The notes below the pieces were generated by a model that worked only from the letters and a program-made list of their open reading frames with translations, was not told where the DNA came from and did no database searches. Shown here piece after piece: positions 16,355 to 24,567 of a stretch of DNA of 47,963 bases. Origin of the DNA: Ruminococcus sp. (GTDB lineage: Bacteria > Bacillota_I > Bacilli_A > RF39 > UBA660); contig JAMPHW010000002.1 in the NCBI GenBank assembly GCA_023663235.1, positions 82,680 through 130,642 of the forward strand, given 5' to 3'. Made by a program: the position numbers and the translations under genes. Every line of letters begins with the position of its first letter. The stretch's first letter is position 1.

Positions 16355-16891
16355 TTATTCATCAAATTTTAACTCTTTAAAATCGTCGATATTTAAACCA
16401 TAATGTTCATATATTTTTTGGACACCATAAGTTATAATATCATCTTCTTTAAATCCTATTTTTTTAACTAAAGCAATGATATCTTCTTTTGAATTTCCTT
16501 CAAGTTCAATATAGGTAGGTATTTTAGGCCAAGAATCAATATCTATTTCTACATTATTATACATATATCTTGTGCGTGTATTTTCTTGATAAGCTCTATG
16601 TTTATAGCCAAGTTCTTTTAATATTAACGCCGTTTTTTCAAAATTATCTACTTTTATTTCTAATTCTTCAGTTCCATCGATATTATCACTTTTAATTTCT
16701 TTAATCGTTAAAGTGGTATCAATACCATTAGTGCGAAGTCTTATCCATTTATTTTTTATAACAGGATTAAAATCATAGATATATCTTTTTTGTTCATAAT
16801 TATTAACAAAAGTAGCACCTAAGTTTTCTAATTTTTTAATTATTTCTTCTTTATTTATTTCTAAAATTCTAGCTTCTATTTCAGTTTGCAT
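16355..16891 (-). CDS. CYTH-domain protein (triphosphate tunnel metalloenzyme)
   Basis: 178 residues beginning with the E-I-E-A-R motif that marks the CYTH superfamily, followed by K-x-R-Y-I-Y-D, W-I-R-L-R-T and T-L-T-I-K-E, the basic residues that line the triphosphate tunnel. CYTH enzymes hydrolyse inorganic triphosphate, thiamine triphosphate or, in some, form cAMP. It begins 4 bp after a Ppx/GppA-family gene, which points to triphosphate/polyphosphate metabolism and not adenylate cyclase. Confidence 0.82.
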   Translation of the reverse strand: MQTEIEARILEINKEEIIKKLENLGATFVNNYEQKRYIYDFNPVIKNKWIRLRTNGIDTTLTIKEIKSDNIDGTEELEIKVDNFEKTALILKELGYKHRAYQENTRTRYMYNNVEIDIDSWPKIPTYIELEGNSKEDIIALVKKIGFKEDDIITYGVQKIYEHYGLNIDDFKELKFDE

Positions 16892-16895
16892 TTTC

Positions 16896-17780
16896 TTATC
16901 CTTTTAATTTTTCAACAATCCCATATACCATATTAATTCTAGTAGGAATTATATATTTAACATCTAAAATATCACATAGTGCTTTAACGCATAAACGCAT
17001 GCCTCTTGCACCTCTCCACCAAGCATCATTATTTGTTCTAATACATACATCTTCTAAAGATACTTCATAAAAGAAGTTATAATCTAGTTTATCCATATCG
17101 GAGATATTTAAGCAGTACGGTTGTAAACTATTTTCATAGAATTTATTTTTTTCAATAGTATAGTTTAATTCTTCATAAAAATAAATGTAATCACCACCAG
17201 CGAGAATTAATAAATCAGCTTTATTTTTAGGAATGTTAACTAATTCTTTAGTTTTTAAAAGCATTTTATTAAAGTCTGTAGTAGCATAATCGCTTTTTAG
17301 ATCAGGAAATAAATCAGTTATATCCATAGCTCCAAAAGAAGAATTAGCTTTTTCAATTATCTTGCCATTTTCAACGATGGATAACTCAGTAGAACCTCCT
17401 CCACCAATCATAACAGCAATATGTCCTTTATAGTCAACACCCGCTATAGCTCCATAAACTGTAAACTCATTTTCCATATCAGGCGTAACAATTTGAAATT
17501 CTATGCCTGTTTTATCTTTAAATTCTTTTAGCCATTCTTCTTTTTCCTTATTATTTAAGTTTCTAAAGATGCTAGTTCCATAAACATATATATTTTCTTC
17601 TTCTAAATTATTAATAAAATTAATTAAAGTCTCTTTATCCTTTTTATTAAGTTTATTTTCTTTTTTATAGTTGTTTTTAAATTCAATTGTTTGATAAGCG
17701 ATGTTAGTAATTTCATTATTAAAATATAAATAGGCTTTAGTATTAGTACTTCCTACTTCAATTACTATAAATTTTTTCAT
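16896..17780 (-). CDS. Ppx/GppA-family phosphatase-like protein
   Basis: 294 residues of the actin-like ATPase fold. An N-terminal phosphate loop I-E-V-G-S-T-N-T-K-A-Y, then G-T-S-I-F-R-N, a second phosphate motif I-G-G-G-G-S-T-E-L, and L-A-G-G-D-Y before the C-terminus match the Ppx/GppA family of exopolyphosphatases and (p)ppGpp phosphatases. It lacks the extra C-terminal HD-like domain of long Ppx proteins. The four-base gap to the CYTH gene implies one operon. Confidence 0.8.
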   Translation of the reverse strand: MKKFIVIEVGSTNTKAYLYFNNEITNIAYQTIEFKNNYKKENKLNKKDKETLINFINNLEEENIYVYGTSIFRNLNNKEKEEWLKEFKDKTGIEFQIVTPDMENEFTVYGAIAGVDYKGHIAVMIGGGGSTELSIVENGKIIEKANSSFGAMDITDLFPDLKSDYATTDFNKMLLKTKELVNIPKNKADLLILAGGDYIYFYEELNYTIEKNKFYENSLQPYCLNISDMDKLDYNFFYEVSLEDVCIRTNNDAWWRGARGMRLCVKALCDILDVKYIIPTRINMVYGIVEKLKG

Positions 17781-17904
17781 AAATCCTCCTATTAATAATT
17801 AAAGTATAACATGATTTTTAAGTGATTTATATATTTATTATTTACTTTATCAATAAAATAAATTACTTGTTTATATCTTTAAATTATGGTAAAATCAAAT
17901 TAGT

Positions 17905-18146
17905 AGAGCGTTAGTTACTAATGTCTACTTTTTGGAAGTATTGACATTAGCGTCTATTTTATCAGCAAAGATAATAATAGTCGTCGATGTCTTTTTTTGT
18001 TGCTCATTTTTTAGAAATATACTTTTTACAAAGTCTACTATTGCTTTTATCATTACTTTAACCACCTCACCATCTACAGCCAAAACCCCCAAGAGAATTG
18101 AAAAGAAACGGTTTGGAAATTAAAGCAGACATCGGTCTAACGCTCT
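17905..18146. repeat. Inverted-repeat-bounded 242-bp element
   Basis: Perfect 10-bp terminal inverted repeats AGAGCGTTAG (17905-17914) and CTAACGCTCT (18137-18146). They continue as imperfect repeats (ATGTCTACTTT at 17921-17931 against ATGTCTGCTTT on the other strand at 18132-18122). A second hairpin, CTAATGTC-TACTT / AAGTA-TT-GACATTAG, occupies 17918-17950. No target duplication is evident. It could be a MITE-like element or a structured RNA. This lies in the only long gene-poor gap (17781-18333). Confidence 0.5.
17925..18053 (-). CDS. Possible 42-residue peptide inside the repeat element
   Basis: A minus-strand ORF starting M-I-K-A-I-V-D-F-V-K-S-I-F-L-K, an amphipathic helix, then a polar lysine-rich middle and tail. 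AGGTGG lies about 8 nt before the ATG (18053). The stop falls within the right-hand hairpin of the element. The amphipathic N-terminus resembles small membrane-active peptides, but no family is recognised. It may be spurious. Confidence 0.35.
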   Translation of the reverse strand: MIKAIVDFVKSIFLKNEQQKKTSTTIIIFADKIDANVNTSKK

Positions 18147-18183
18147 AAGTTCAATCTAGCATATATATTTATAAATGTCAAAA

Positions 18184-18281
18184 TACAGATTTATTAAAAT
18201 CTGTAGGAATTTTATACAGAAACACCAAAATCTGCTTAGCAGAAATTACTAAATCTGTATGTTTTTAGACTAAAATCTGTA
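18184..18281. repeat. Cluster of AAATCTG(T/C)A repeats and hairpins
   Basis: AAATCTGTA or a close variant occurs at 18197, 18228, 18251 and 18273, and inverted at 18184-18192. The first pair forms a perfect 9-bp hairpin TACAGATTT / AAATCTGTA with a 4-nt loop; TCTGC-TTA-GCAGA (18231-18243) forms another. The spacing is 22-31 bp. It is too short and irregular for a CRISPR array. It lies just beyond the terminator of the surface-type gene. Confidence 0.5.
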
Positions 18282-18297
18282 AAATTCAAAATTTTTT

Positions 18298-18323
18298 AAA
18301 AAATCGCCTTTTTAGAGCGATTT
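18298..18323 (-). terminator. Terminator of the first surface-type gene
   Basis: On the minus strand AAATCGC (18323-18317) pairs with GCGATTT (18307-18301), followed by a U run. Confidence 0.8.
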
Positions 18324-18333
18324 TAATTATTTA

Positions 18334-19740
18334 TTACATAACTACTTTGTAGGGATTAGATATAGTTCCATCACCTGTTAATTCAACATCTGAACGAATA
18401 TTAATTACAGGTCTAATACCTCGTTTGATAAGTGCGACATGACTACGCCAACCATAATCTATATAACCACTTTGATAAATGGCATATACCGCTGCTCCTA
18501 GGTCGTTAAAGCGTGCTGGAGTTATTGTCCAATAAGTACTATTTGTATATAAATAATTATTTGTTGTTGTAGAAGCACCGCTAAATACCATACCTGCATA
18601 ACTAGCTTCATCTGCAGTTATCAATCCAACCGGATTATCTAATGCTTTATTTCCTTGTTTCGTTAAGGAATATATATTATTATTTTTATAAGAATATAAA
18701 TCATTAATAATATTACAATTATATTTTGGAGTACCATTTATTAATCTAATTCTACTTGCATAAACTATTGGTTTAGGAACAATACTTCCACTTGTTCCAT
18801 CAATTTGTGTGTCGCTTATATTAAATTGTCTGTCTCCACAGAAACCAGCATTTAAATCTATTTTATCAAAATAATTACTACCTTGTTTTATATTAGAATT
18901 TATAAACCAATCATCTAAGCTTTTTTTAACTTCACTATCATTTTTATTTTCATGAGTTGTTTCATAAGAGCTAGATTTAGTCGTTCCGTACATATATCCT
19001 ACATAAGCATTATCGTCACCTAGATAATTAAAAGTACTTGTTCCTATTTGAGTTTCTTCTCCTGTCGCTTGGGGTTCTAATTTGTTGCCATTTTCATCTT
19101 CTGTTCTTCCTTGGTATATCATTCTAATGGAGCCATTGCCATTTATTCTTATTATTCGCCAATAGTATCCGCCAAACTCTACCCAGTTATCAGTTGGATT
19201 TCCTGCATAATAATATGTTACTCCATCATCATCACTATCGGCATATATCTTTCCCGTTGTTTCTCCGCTTATTACTTGGTTAAATGTTCCTTTTTTTCTA
19301 TGTGTTACTTCTGTTATATGACTTAATATATACTTAGCTGCACTTGTCGTTGCTTCTCTTCTTTTAAAATATAATATACATTTTGATGATTTACTTAATT
19401 CCGATATGATATGTTCTCCATATTTATTGGTTTCTAATATGACACTTGTATCTTTATTATTTTTATCTGTTCCTTTATAGCAATAACTATCTTTTGTTAA
19501 GACATATCCTTTTCCTGGCATCGTTGTTTCTTTAGATTGTTCTACTCCATCTATATACATGGCTACTATATTTAAGTCATATGGAATAGATATTACTTTA
19601 CCTTCAGTTAAGGGAATAGATGCTGTCATTCTATAATTTGCTTTACTTCCTATAAAAGTAACAGTTACAGTAAGTACAACTACCAATATTAAACCACACA
19701 AAAAATACTTTTTGCTATTCTTATTTCTTTCAAATTTCAT
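18334..19740 (-). CDS. Membrane-anchored surface-type protein, copy A
   Basis: 468 residues. A short basic N-terminus and one hydrophobic segment (about 12-32) are followed by a large extracytoplasmic region. The C-terminal two thirds carry W-V-E-F-G-G-Y-Y-W-R-I-I-R-I, an F-C-G-D-R block, P-V-G-L-I-T-A-D-E-A, and G-I-R-P-V-I-N-I-R-S-D-V, ending in S-N-P-Y-K-V. The G-(I/V)-R-P-V pattern recalls DUF6273/C-type-lectin-like surface domains. Its first 30 residues and leader DNA are nearly identical to copy B at 46521-47927, while the middle differs strongly. Function unknown; probably adhesion or host-facing. Confidence 0.65.
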   Translation of the reverse strand: MKFERNKNSKKYFLCGLILVVVLTVTVTFIGSKANYRMTASIPLTEGKVISIPYDLNIVAMYIDGVEQSKETTMPGKGYVLTKDSYCYKGTDKNNKDTSVILETNKYGEHIISELSKSSKCILYFKRREATTSAAKYILSHITEVTHRKKGTFNQVISGETTGKIYADSDDDGVTYYYAGNPTDNWVEFGGYYWRIIRINGNGSIRMIYQGRTEDENGNKLEPQATGEETQIGTSTFNYLGDDNAYVGYMYGTTKSSSYETTHENKNDSEVKKSLDDWFINSNIKQGSNYFDKIDLNAGFCGDRQFNISDTQIDGTSGSIVPKPIVYASRIRLINGTPKYNCNIINDLYSYKNNNIYSLTKQGNKALDNPVGLITADEASYAGMVFSGASTTTNNYLYTNSTYWTITPARFNDLGAAVYAIYQSGYIDYGWRSHVALIKRGIRPVINIRSDVELTGDGTISNPYKVVM

Positions 19741-19745
19741 TTTTT

Positions 19746-19774
19746 ATTTGCTCCTTTAATAAGCAAATCGCGAT
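19746..19774 (-). promoter_or_regulatory. Leader hairpin enclosing the ribosome site, copy A
   Basis: On the minus strand ATTTGC (19768-19763) can pair with GCAAAT (19751-19746), leaving the AAAGGA of the ribosome site in the loop. It is preceded by the palindrome ATCGCGAT (19774-19767). The same arrangement, with a different loop length, precedes copy B, which supports a functional element. Confidence 0.5.
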
Positions 19775-19803
19775 TATTTTAGAAATTTCTAGCTTATACA
19801 CTA

Positions 19804-19832
19804 ATTATAATATCTCATATAATAAAAGTCAA
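19804..19832 (-). promoter_or_regulatory. Consensus promoter of surface-type gene A
   Basis: TTGACT (19832-19827), 17-bp spacer, TATAAT (19809-19804) on the minus strand. Confidence 0.8.
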
Positions 19833-19877
19833 GAAAAATGCACTTATTTCACACAATAATATATTTACTATATCATA

Positions 19878-19905
19878 TATATGCGAAAATTTAAGCATAT
19901 AGGAG
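19878..19905 (+). promoter_or_regulatory. Inverted repeat abutting the ribosome site of the double-HTH gene
   Basis: TATATGC (19878-19884) / GCATATA (19895-19901) with a 10-nt loop, directly followed by AGGAG. It could be an operator for the encoded regulator or an RNA hairpin that limits translation. Confidence 0.35.
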
Positions 19906-19912
19906 TGTAATT

Positions 19913-20368
19913 ATGATATATAGAGAAAGAATTATTCAATTAAGAGAAAGAAATGGCAACACTCAAAAAGAGATTGCTGATAGAATTAATATGGATAGCA
20001 GTCATTATAGACATTGTGAAAAAGAAGATGAACTCTTTCCTATAAAACATTTAAATAATATATGTAACTTTTTTAATATTTCATTTGATTATGTATTTTC
20101 TTTTACGAACACTAAACAGTATCATAATAATAACTATGATATTAATATTATAAAAGCTGGAGAAAGACTTAAAGAGTTTCGCAAAGAAAATAATCTTACG
20201 CAAGATAAATTGGCAAACTATTTAAATACGGTACATCAAGTAATTTCAAGATATGAAAAAGGAATAAATATAATTTCTACCCCTTTTCTATATGATATTT
20301 GCAAAAAATATCATATTTCTGCTGACTATCTTTTAGGTAAAGTTGATAACCCTAAGTATTTGAAATAG
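19913..20368 (+). CDS. Regulator with two Xre-type HTH domains
   Basis: 151 residues containing two HTH_3 domains in tandem. The first (1-60) is degenerate (G-N-T-Q-K-E-I-A-D-R-I-N-M-D-S-S-H-Y-R-H-C-E). The second (about 80-145) is canonical (N-N-L-T-Q-D-K-L-A-N-Y-L, Q-V-I-S-R-Y-E-K-G, S-A-D-Y-L-L-G). It is divergent from surface-type gene A with about 170 bp between, so it is a candidate regulator of that gene. Strong AGGAG ribosome site. Confidence 0.8.
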   Translation: MIYRERIIQLRERNGNTQKEIADRINMDSSHYRHCEKEDELFPIKHLNNICNFFNISFDYVFSFTNTKQYHNNNYDINIIKAGERLKEFRKENNLTQDKLANYLNTVHQVISRYEKGINIISTPFLYDICKKYHISADYLLGKVDNPKYLK

Positions 20369-20371
20369 TAA

Positions 20372-21097
20372 TTATTTGTTTTTATTTAAATAGTCTTCTC
20401 CTTTTTTAGCTTGTTCATATTCATCATGATGTTTTATCTTATAGATTTTACCATTCATTAAAAAGTTAGATCCAGTTTGGTGAAAATCAAATCTAACATT
20501 GTATTTATCACAAGTTTCTTTAATATGTTTTACCCAATTAAAATCACATAAGCGAGCATTTTCATAAGACTCTCCTCCAACTGATATCATATCAATTTGT
20601 CCACTTTTTAAAAACCTACTAAAATCAATATCTTCTAATATTGGGGAAGCAAAAACATATTTCTTTTTAGCTTTTATATTTAAAAGAATGGGTATTCTTT
20701 CATCAGCTTTAGCTTGCGTCTCACAAGTGACAGCGATTATAACATTGTCATAACCCTCTTCCCAATCACTTGGAAGTGAGACATTAAATCTTTCTATTCT
20801 TTTAGTGCATATTAGAAAAGTTAAATCTTTTCTTTTTTTAATTATTTTCCAAGCATCATGGCGCCATTCGTCTGCTTCTTTAAGAAAAAAATCGGAAGTA
20901 AAACAAGTAGCTAACTCTGTATTTGCAGGTATTTTATATTCTCCTTGACGATTCTTTTTTAAAGGTAAATTAAAATTAGTTTTAGATTTAGTTATAATAC
21001 TTGCGTCTTTATCACGTAATTTATCTAAATAATAAACATAACAATTAAGACAACCAGGACTACATTTATGACAGCCATGCCAAGGATTCCAGAGCAT
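20372..21097 (-). CDS. DUF5131 / phage Gp37-Gp68 family protein
   Basis: 241 residues. The N-terminal W-N-P-W-H-G-C-H-K-C-S-P-G-C-L-N-C-Y (Cys 9, 12, 16, 19) and later motifs F-T-S-D-F-F, L-I-C-T-K-R and V-G-G-E-S match the DUF5131 family, related to radical-SAM-like TIM barrels and to phage Gp37. The four cysteines may hold an iron-sulfur cluster. The reaction is unknown. It overlaps no other gene and converges with the double-HTH gene, their stops being only 3 bp apart. Confidence 0.8.
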   Translation of the reverse strand: MLWNPWHGCHKCSPGCLNCYVYYLDKLRDKDASIITKSKTNFNLPLKKNRQGEYKIPANTELATCFTSDFFLKEADEWRHDAWKIIKKRKDLTFLICTKRIERFNVSLPSDWEEGYDNVIIAVTCETQAKADERIPILLNIKAKKKYVFASPILEDIDFSRFLKSGQIDMISVGGESYENARLCDFNWVKHIKETCDKYNVRFDFHQTGSNFLMNGKIYKIKHHDEYEQAKKGEDYLNKNK

Positions 21098-21156
21098 ATT
21101 ATCACCTAGATAAATTTTAACATAAAAGAAAAACTAAAACTAGATAGCTTTAATTT

Positions 21157-22989
21157 TTAATTGTTAATAAAGTACTCTTTATACCATAATAGAAAAGAAT
21201 AAACAGTGTATATTTTTCGTTGATTTAATGCTTTTTTATGATAATGGTTATCTAATAATTCTATTAACATATCAGTATTAAAAAATTCTTTAGCATAATC
21301 ACTATTAAATTCTTCTTTAATAATATTATAATATCTTTCTTCTCTAATAAAATCTTTAAATGGAACTAAGAAACCTTTTTTAGGACGTTTAAACCATTCT
21401 TCAGGTATTTCTTTAGAAGATGCTTTTCTTAAAACATATTTACTTAGATGATTTTTTATTTTATATTTCTTCGGAAGATTAACTGCTATTTTTAAGATTT
21501 CTTTATCTAAATATGGAACTCTAAGTTCTAGAGAATGAGCCATAGTCATTTTATCAGCTTTAAGTAAGATATCATTTGGAAGCCACAAAAACATATCTAG
21601 ATATTGTTTTTTAGTTACTTCATCTAATTTCTTTACTTTATCAAAATATGGTTTAGTTATATCTCTAGCTAAAATATTAGTTTGATATTTAGAAGTTAGT
21701 ATATTATTTGCTTCATCATCATGAAAGACTTTAGCTTGACCTATATATGATTCTTCTAAGGTTTCGCTTCCTCTAAGTAAAAAGCTTTTGCCTTTTATAT
21801 TAGGAAATTTCTTAGCTAAATTACCATTAAAATGTCTAATAAATCTTGGTAAATGACGATAATATCTTAAAATGGCACTTTCAGGATAAGACTCATATCC
21901 ACCAAATAATTCGTCTGCGCCCTCTCCTGATAAGACTACAGTTACATCTTTAGTAGTTAGTTCGCTTAAGAAATACAATGGAACAGCACTTAAATTAGCG
22001 TGTGGTTCATCAGAATGATACTGTACTTTAGGTAAAGCATTAAAGAATTCTTCAGCATTTATGATTTTACTAACATTTTTGATATTTAAGAGATTACTTA
22101 AATTTTCGGCAGGTTCAATTTCATTAAATCCCTCTCTATTAAAGCCAACGGTAAAAGTTTCATTAGGTTTTAAAACAGAGACAATATAAGAAGAATCAAT
22201 ACCCGAACTTAAGAAAGCTCCGACTTTAACATCACTTATTTTATGAGCATCTACAGATTTTTTAATCTCGCTATCAACTAGGTTAATTAAATCTTCCTCT
22301 TTGTCTTTCCATTTCTTAGGGGTAAATTCAACTTCGAAATATGGTTTAATCTCTAGATTGCCATCTTTATATTTAAAGAAATGACCTGGTTTTAATTTAT
22401 AAACATTTTTAAAGAATGTTTCTTCCAAAGGATTATATTGAAAAGTTAAATAAGTTTTTAAAGCTTCTTTATTGACCTCTTTAGTAAATTCAGGATTAGG
22501 TAAAAAAGATTTTATTTCAGAGCCAAACATAAAGGTATCATTCATTAAAGCATAATAGAATGGCTTAATACCAAAAATATCTCTAGCGCCAAAGAGACTT
22601 TCTTCTTTAATATTATAAATTACAAAAGCATACATTCCTCTTAATCTATCTAAAATATGTTCACCATATTCTTCGTAGCCATGAAGGATTACTTCGGTAT
22701 CTGTTTTAGTGGTAAAAATATGTCCCTTTTTCTCTAAATCTTCTTTTATTTCCATAAAATTATATATTTCGCCATTAAAAAGAATAACTAAATTTTTAGT
22801 CTCATTATATATAGGTTGACTGCCACCTTCTAAATCAATAATGCTTAATCTTCTAAAAGCCATATGAAGGGTTTTATCCATATATAGACCTTCACTATCA
22901 GGACCACGATGAATTATTTTAGAACTCATTTCTTTAATAACTTTTTTATCTTTTTTCTTTTTATTTATGTATCCGACAAAACCGCACAT
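21157..22989 (-). CDS. asnB: Asparagine synthase (glutamine-hydrolysing)
   Basis: 610 residues starting M-C-G-F-V-G-Y. The start at 22989 is chosen because Cys2 must become the N-terminal nucleophile after Met removal and because AGAGGTG precedes it. The class II glutaminase domain (1-200) shows R-G-P-D-S and N-G-E-I-Y-N. The synthetase domain has the PP-loop S-S-G-I-D-S-S and a G-E-G-A-D-E-L-F-G-G-Y motif. It makes asparagine from aspartate, ATP and glutamine. It stands alone. Confidence 0.95.
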   Translation of the reverse strand: MCGFVGYINKKKKDKKVIKEMSSKIIHRGPDSEGLYMDKTLHMAFRRLSIIDLEGGSQPIYNETKNLVILFNGEIYNFMEIKEDLEKKGHIFTTKTDTEVILHGYEEYGEHILDRLRGMYAFVIYNIKEESLFGARDIFGIKPFYYALMNDTFMFGSEIKSFLPNPEFTKEVNKEALKTYLTFQYNPLEETFFKNVYKLKPGHFFKYKDGNLEIKPYFEVEFTPKKWKDKEEDLINLVDSEIKKSVDAHKISDVKVGAFLSSGIDSSYIVSVLKPNETFTVGFNREGFNEIEPAENLSNLLNIKNVSKIINAEEFFNALPKVQYHSDEPHANLSAVPLYFLSELTTKDVTVVLSGEGADELFGGYESYPESAILRYYRHLPRFIRHFNGNLAKKFPNIKGKSFLLRGSETLEESYIGQAKVFHDDEANNILTSKYQTNILARDITKPYFDKVKKLDEVTKKQYLDMFLWLPNDILLKADKMTMAHSLELRVPYLDKEILKIAVNLPKKYKIKNHLSKYVLRKASSKEIPEEWFKRPKKGFLVPFKDFIREERYYNIIKEEFNSDYAKEFFNTDMLIELLDNHYHKKALNQRKIYTVYSFLLWYKEYFINN

Positions 22990-23070
22990 ATTATACACCT
23001 CTTTTGTTAGTATAGCTTAAAAATTTAAAATAATCACTTTAAGTATAACATACTTTTTTAATAAATAAAA

Positions 23071-23946
23071 TTAATTGATAGCTGTTTTACAACTAATGTT
23101 TCCTAGATTATCAATACTTATTATTATATTTTCATTTTCTGTTAGAAGGATTTTAACATCTTTATTCGCTCTTCTTAAATCATTATAAATAGTACTTTCC
23201 TTTTTTAAATAAGCATCACTATTGGTTATGATTGCTGTTTTAGGTTTATAAATTTCTAAGGTCTTTTTAGAGTTACAGCCAGTTGTACCATGATGGGGAA
23301 CTTTATAAATATCGATTTCTTCCTTGATAGTAGTAGCAATATCATAATTAACATATGAAACTAAATGATGCTTTTTTTCAGTATCAAAAATATCACCAGC
23401 TAAGAGAATATTTACGCCATTTACTTTTAGAAATGCTGCTAGACAATTTCTATTTTCACTAAATAAAATTTTTTTATAAGTTTCTTTATTAGATTTATCA
23501 TTATATACTTCTTTTATGGCATTACTAGTATGAAATAATTCTATTTTATAGTTACTAAAAGAAATTTCTTTTACATTTTCAACTCTCACTAAATTACTAA
23601 AAGTTTCGATATCTTTTTTTATTTTAAACCATTTATTTAACTCGTTTTCACGATAACTATCGTCAGCAGGAATACCTGTTGCAGTAGTATTATCTAAAGC
23701 ACTATATTCCTTATAATAAACATTATCAACTTTATAATTACTTATTATTTTAGAAATACATCCATAGTGATCACGATGGAAATGCGTTAATAAAATAAAA
23801 GAAATATGATTGATATTTAATTTATCTAGATAATTTTTAATATCATTAAATTGTTCTTCAAAGCCCGTATCAATTAAAGCGATATCATCATTATTTTTTA
23901 AAATAATAATATCACTCCATGTAGTTTTTAGAAAGTGTAGTTCCAT
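23071..23946 (-). CDS. MBL-fold metallohydrolase, ComEC-C-terminal-like
   Basis: 291 residues of the metallo-beta-lactamase fold. T-H-F-H-R-D-H (His55, His57, Asp59, His60) and A-G-D-I-F and P-H-H-G-T supply the metal ligands. The P-H-H-G/I-T-N-S-D pattern resembles the soluble MBL domain of ComEC/Rec2 and related nucleases. There is no signal peptide. Its ATG overlaps the stop of the TetR gene by one base, so the regulator and enzyme are cotranslated. Substrate unknown. Confidence 0.85.
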   Translation of the reverse strand: MELHFLKTTWSDIIILKNNDDIALIDTGFEEQFNDIKNYLDKLNINHISFILLTHFHRDHYGCISKIISNYKVDNVYYKEYSALDNTTATGIPADDSYRENELNKWFKIKKDIETFSNLVRVENVKEISFSNYKIELFHTSNAIKEVYNDKSNKETYKKILFSENRNCLAAFLKVNGVNILLAGDIFDTEKKHHLVSYVNYDIATTIKEEIDIYKVPHHGTTGCNSKKTLEIYKPKTAIITNSDAYLKKESTIYNDLRRANKDVKILLTENENIIISIDNLGNISCKTAIN

Positions 23947-24506
23947 TATTGTTCACCTTTCTTCTTTTTGATATTAGAAAAGAATAAATCGATACTACCT
24001 TCAATTATAGCTTCAACTTTTACAATAATATTATGATAATCCTCTTCCATATCCGTTTCAATCCAATCTCTTACACAGCCAATAAGAGCATTTTTATAGA
24101 AGTTAGATAAAAATATTTTTTGATCATCACTATAAGGTCTAGTATTTAATTTTTCTTCGATTATTTTATTGATAAATTTATTAGTATCACTATATAAAAG
24201 ATTTAGAAAATATTCTTTAGCAATAGAATTATAAGTAGCTAGAATTAGTTTTTTATTTTGACTAACAAACTTAAATATTTCTTCAAAACTTTTAAGCCAA
24301 TTATCACTGCTATCTATTTCAATAATTAGTTCATTAGTATATAACCATTTTATTAGATCATATATATTTTTAAAATGATAGTAAAAAGTTTGTCTTTTTA
24401 GTCCACATTTATCTGTTAAATCTTTAACAGTTATACTATCTAAATCTTTTTCTTTTATCATTTCTTTTAAAGCATTTGCTAAAGCCTTTTTTGCTAATTC
24501 TGCCAT
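23946..24506 (-). CDS. TetR/AcrR-family regulator
   Basis: 186 residues. The N-terminal HTH (S-I-T-V-K-D-L-T-D-K-C-G-L-K-R-Q-T-F-Y-Y-H-F-K) is canonical for TetR. The C-terminal all-helical domain resembles the DhaS/TetR_C_7 type, which often lacks a classical drug pocket. It is cotranscribed with, and overlaps by one base, the MBL-fold gene, which it may regulate. AGAGG is the ribosome site. Confidence 0.88.
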   Translation of the reverse strand: MAELAKKALANALKEMIKEKDLDSITVKDLTDKCGLKRQTFYYHFKNIYDLIKWLYTNELIIEIDSSDNWLKSFEEIFKFVSQNKKLILATYNSIAKEYFLNLLYSDTNKFINKIIEEKLNTRPYSDDQKIFLSNFYKNALIGCVRDWIETDMEEDYHNIIVKVEAIIEGSIDLFFSNIKKKKGEQ

Positions 24507-24537
24507 ATATTTTACCTCTTAAAATATTATAGCAATT

Positions 24538-24561
24538 AAAAAAAGACTATGGTAGCCTTTT
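24538..24561 (-). terminator. Terminator after the YtxH gene
   Basis: Minus-strand AAAAGGCTA / TAGTCTTTT with a CCA loop and one G-U pair, then a U run. On the plus strand the same position would be an A-C mismatch, so the hairpin is directional. Confidence 0.7.
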
Positions 24562-24567
24562 TCTTAA

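Noticed and set aside
17932-18123. 63-codon plus-strand ORF in the inverted-repeat element
   Set aside because: It starts at a TTG without a ribosome site, and its composition fits an antisense reading; the minus-strand ORF has a better start signal.
18184-18281. CRISPR array
   Set aside because: Repeats are only 9 bp, spacing varies from 22 to 31 bp and no cas genes are present.
20372-21097. Prophage, suggested by the Gp37-like family
   Set aside because: No integrase, capsid, tail or lysis genes occur nearby; DUF5131 proteins are also chromosomal.
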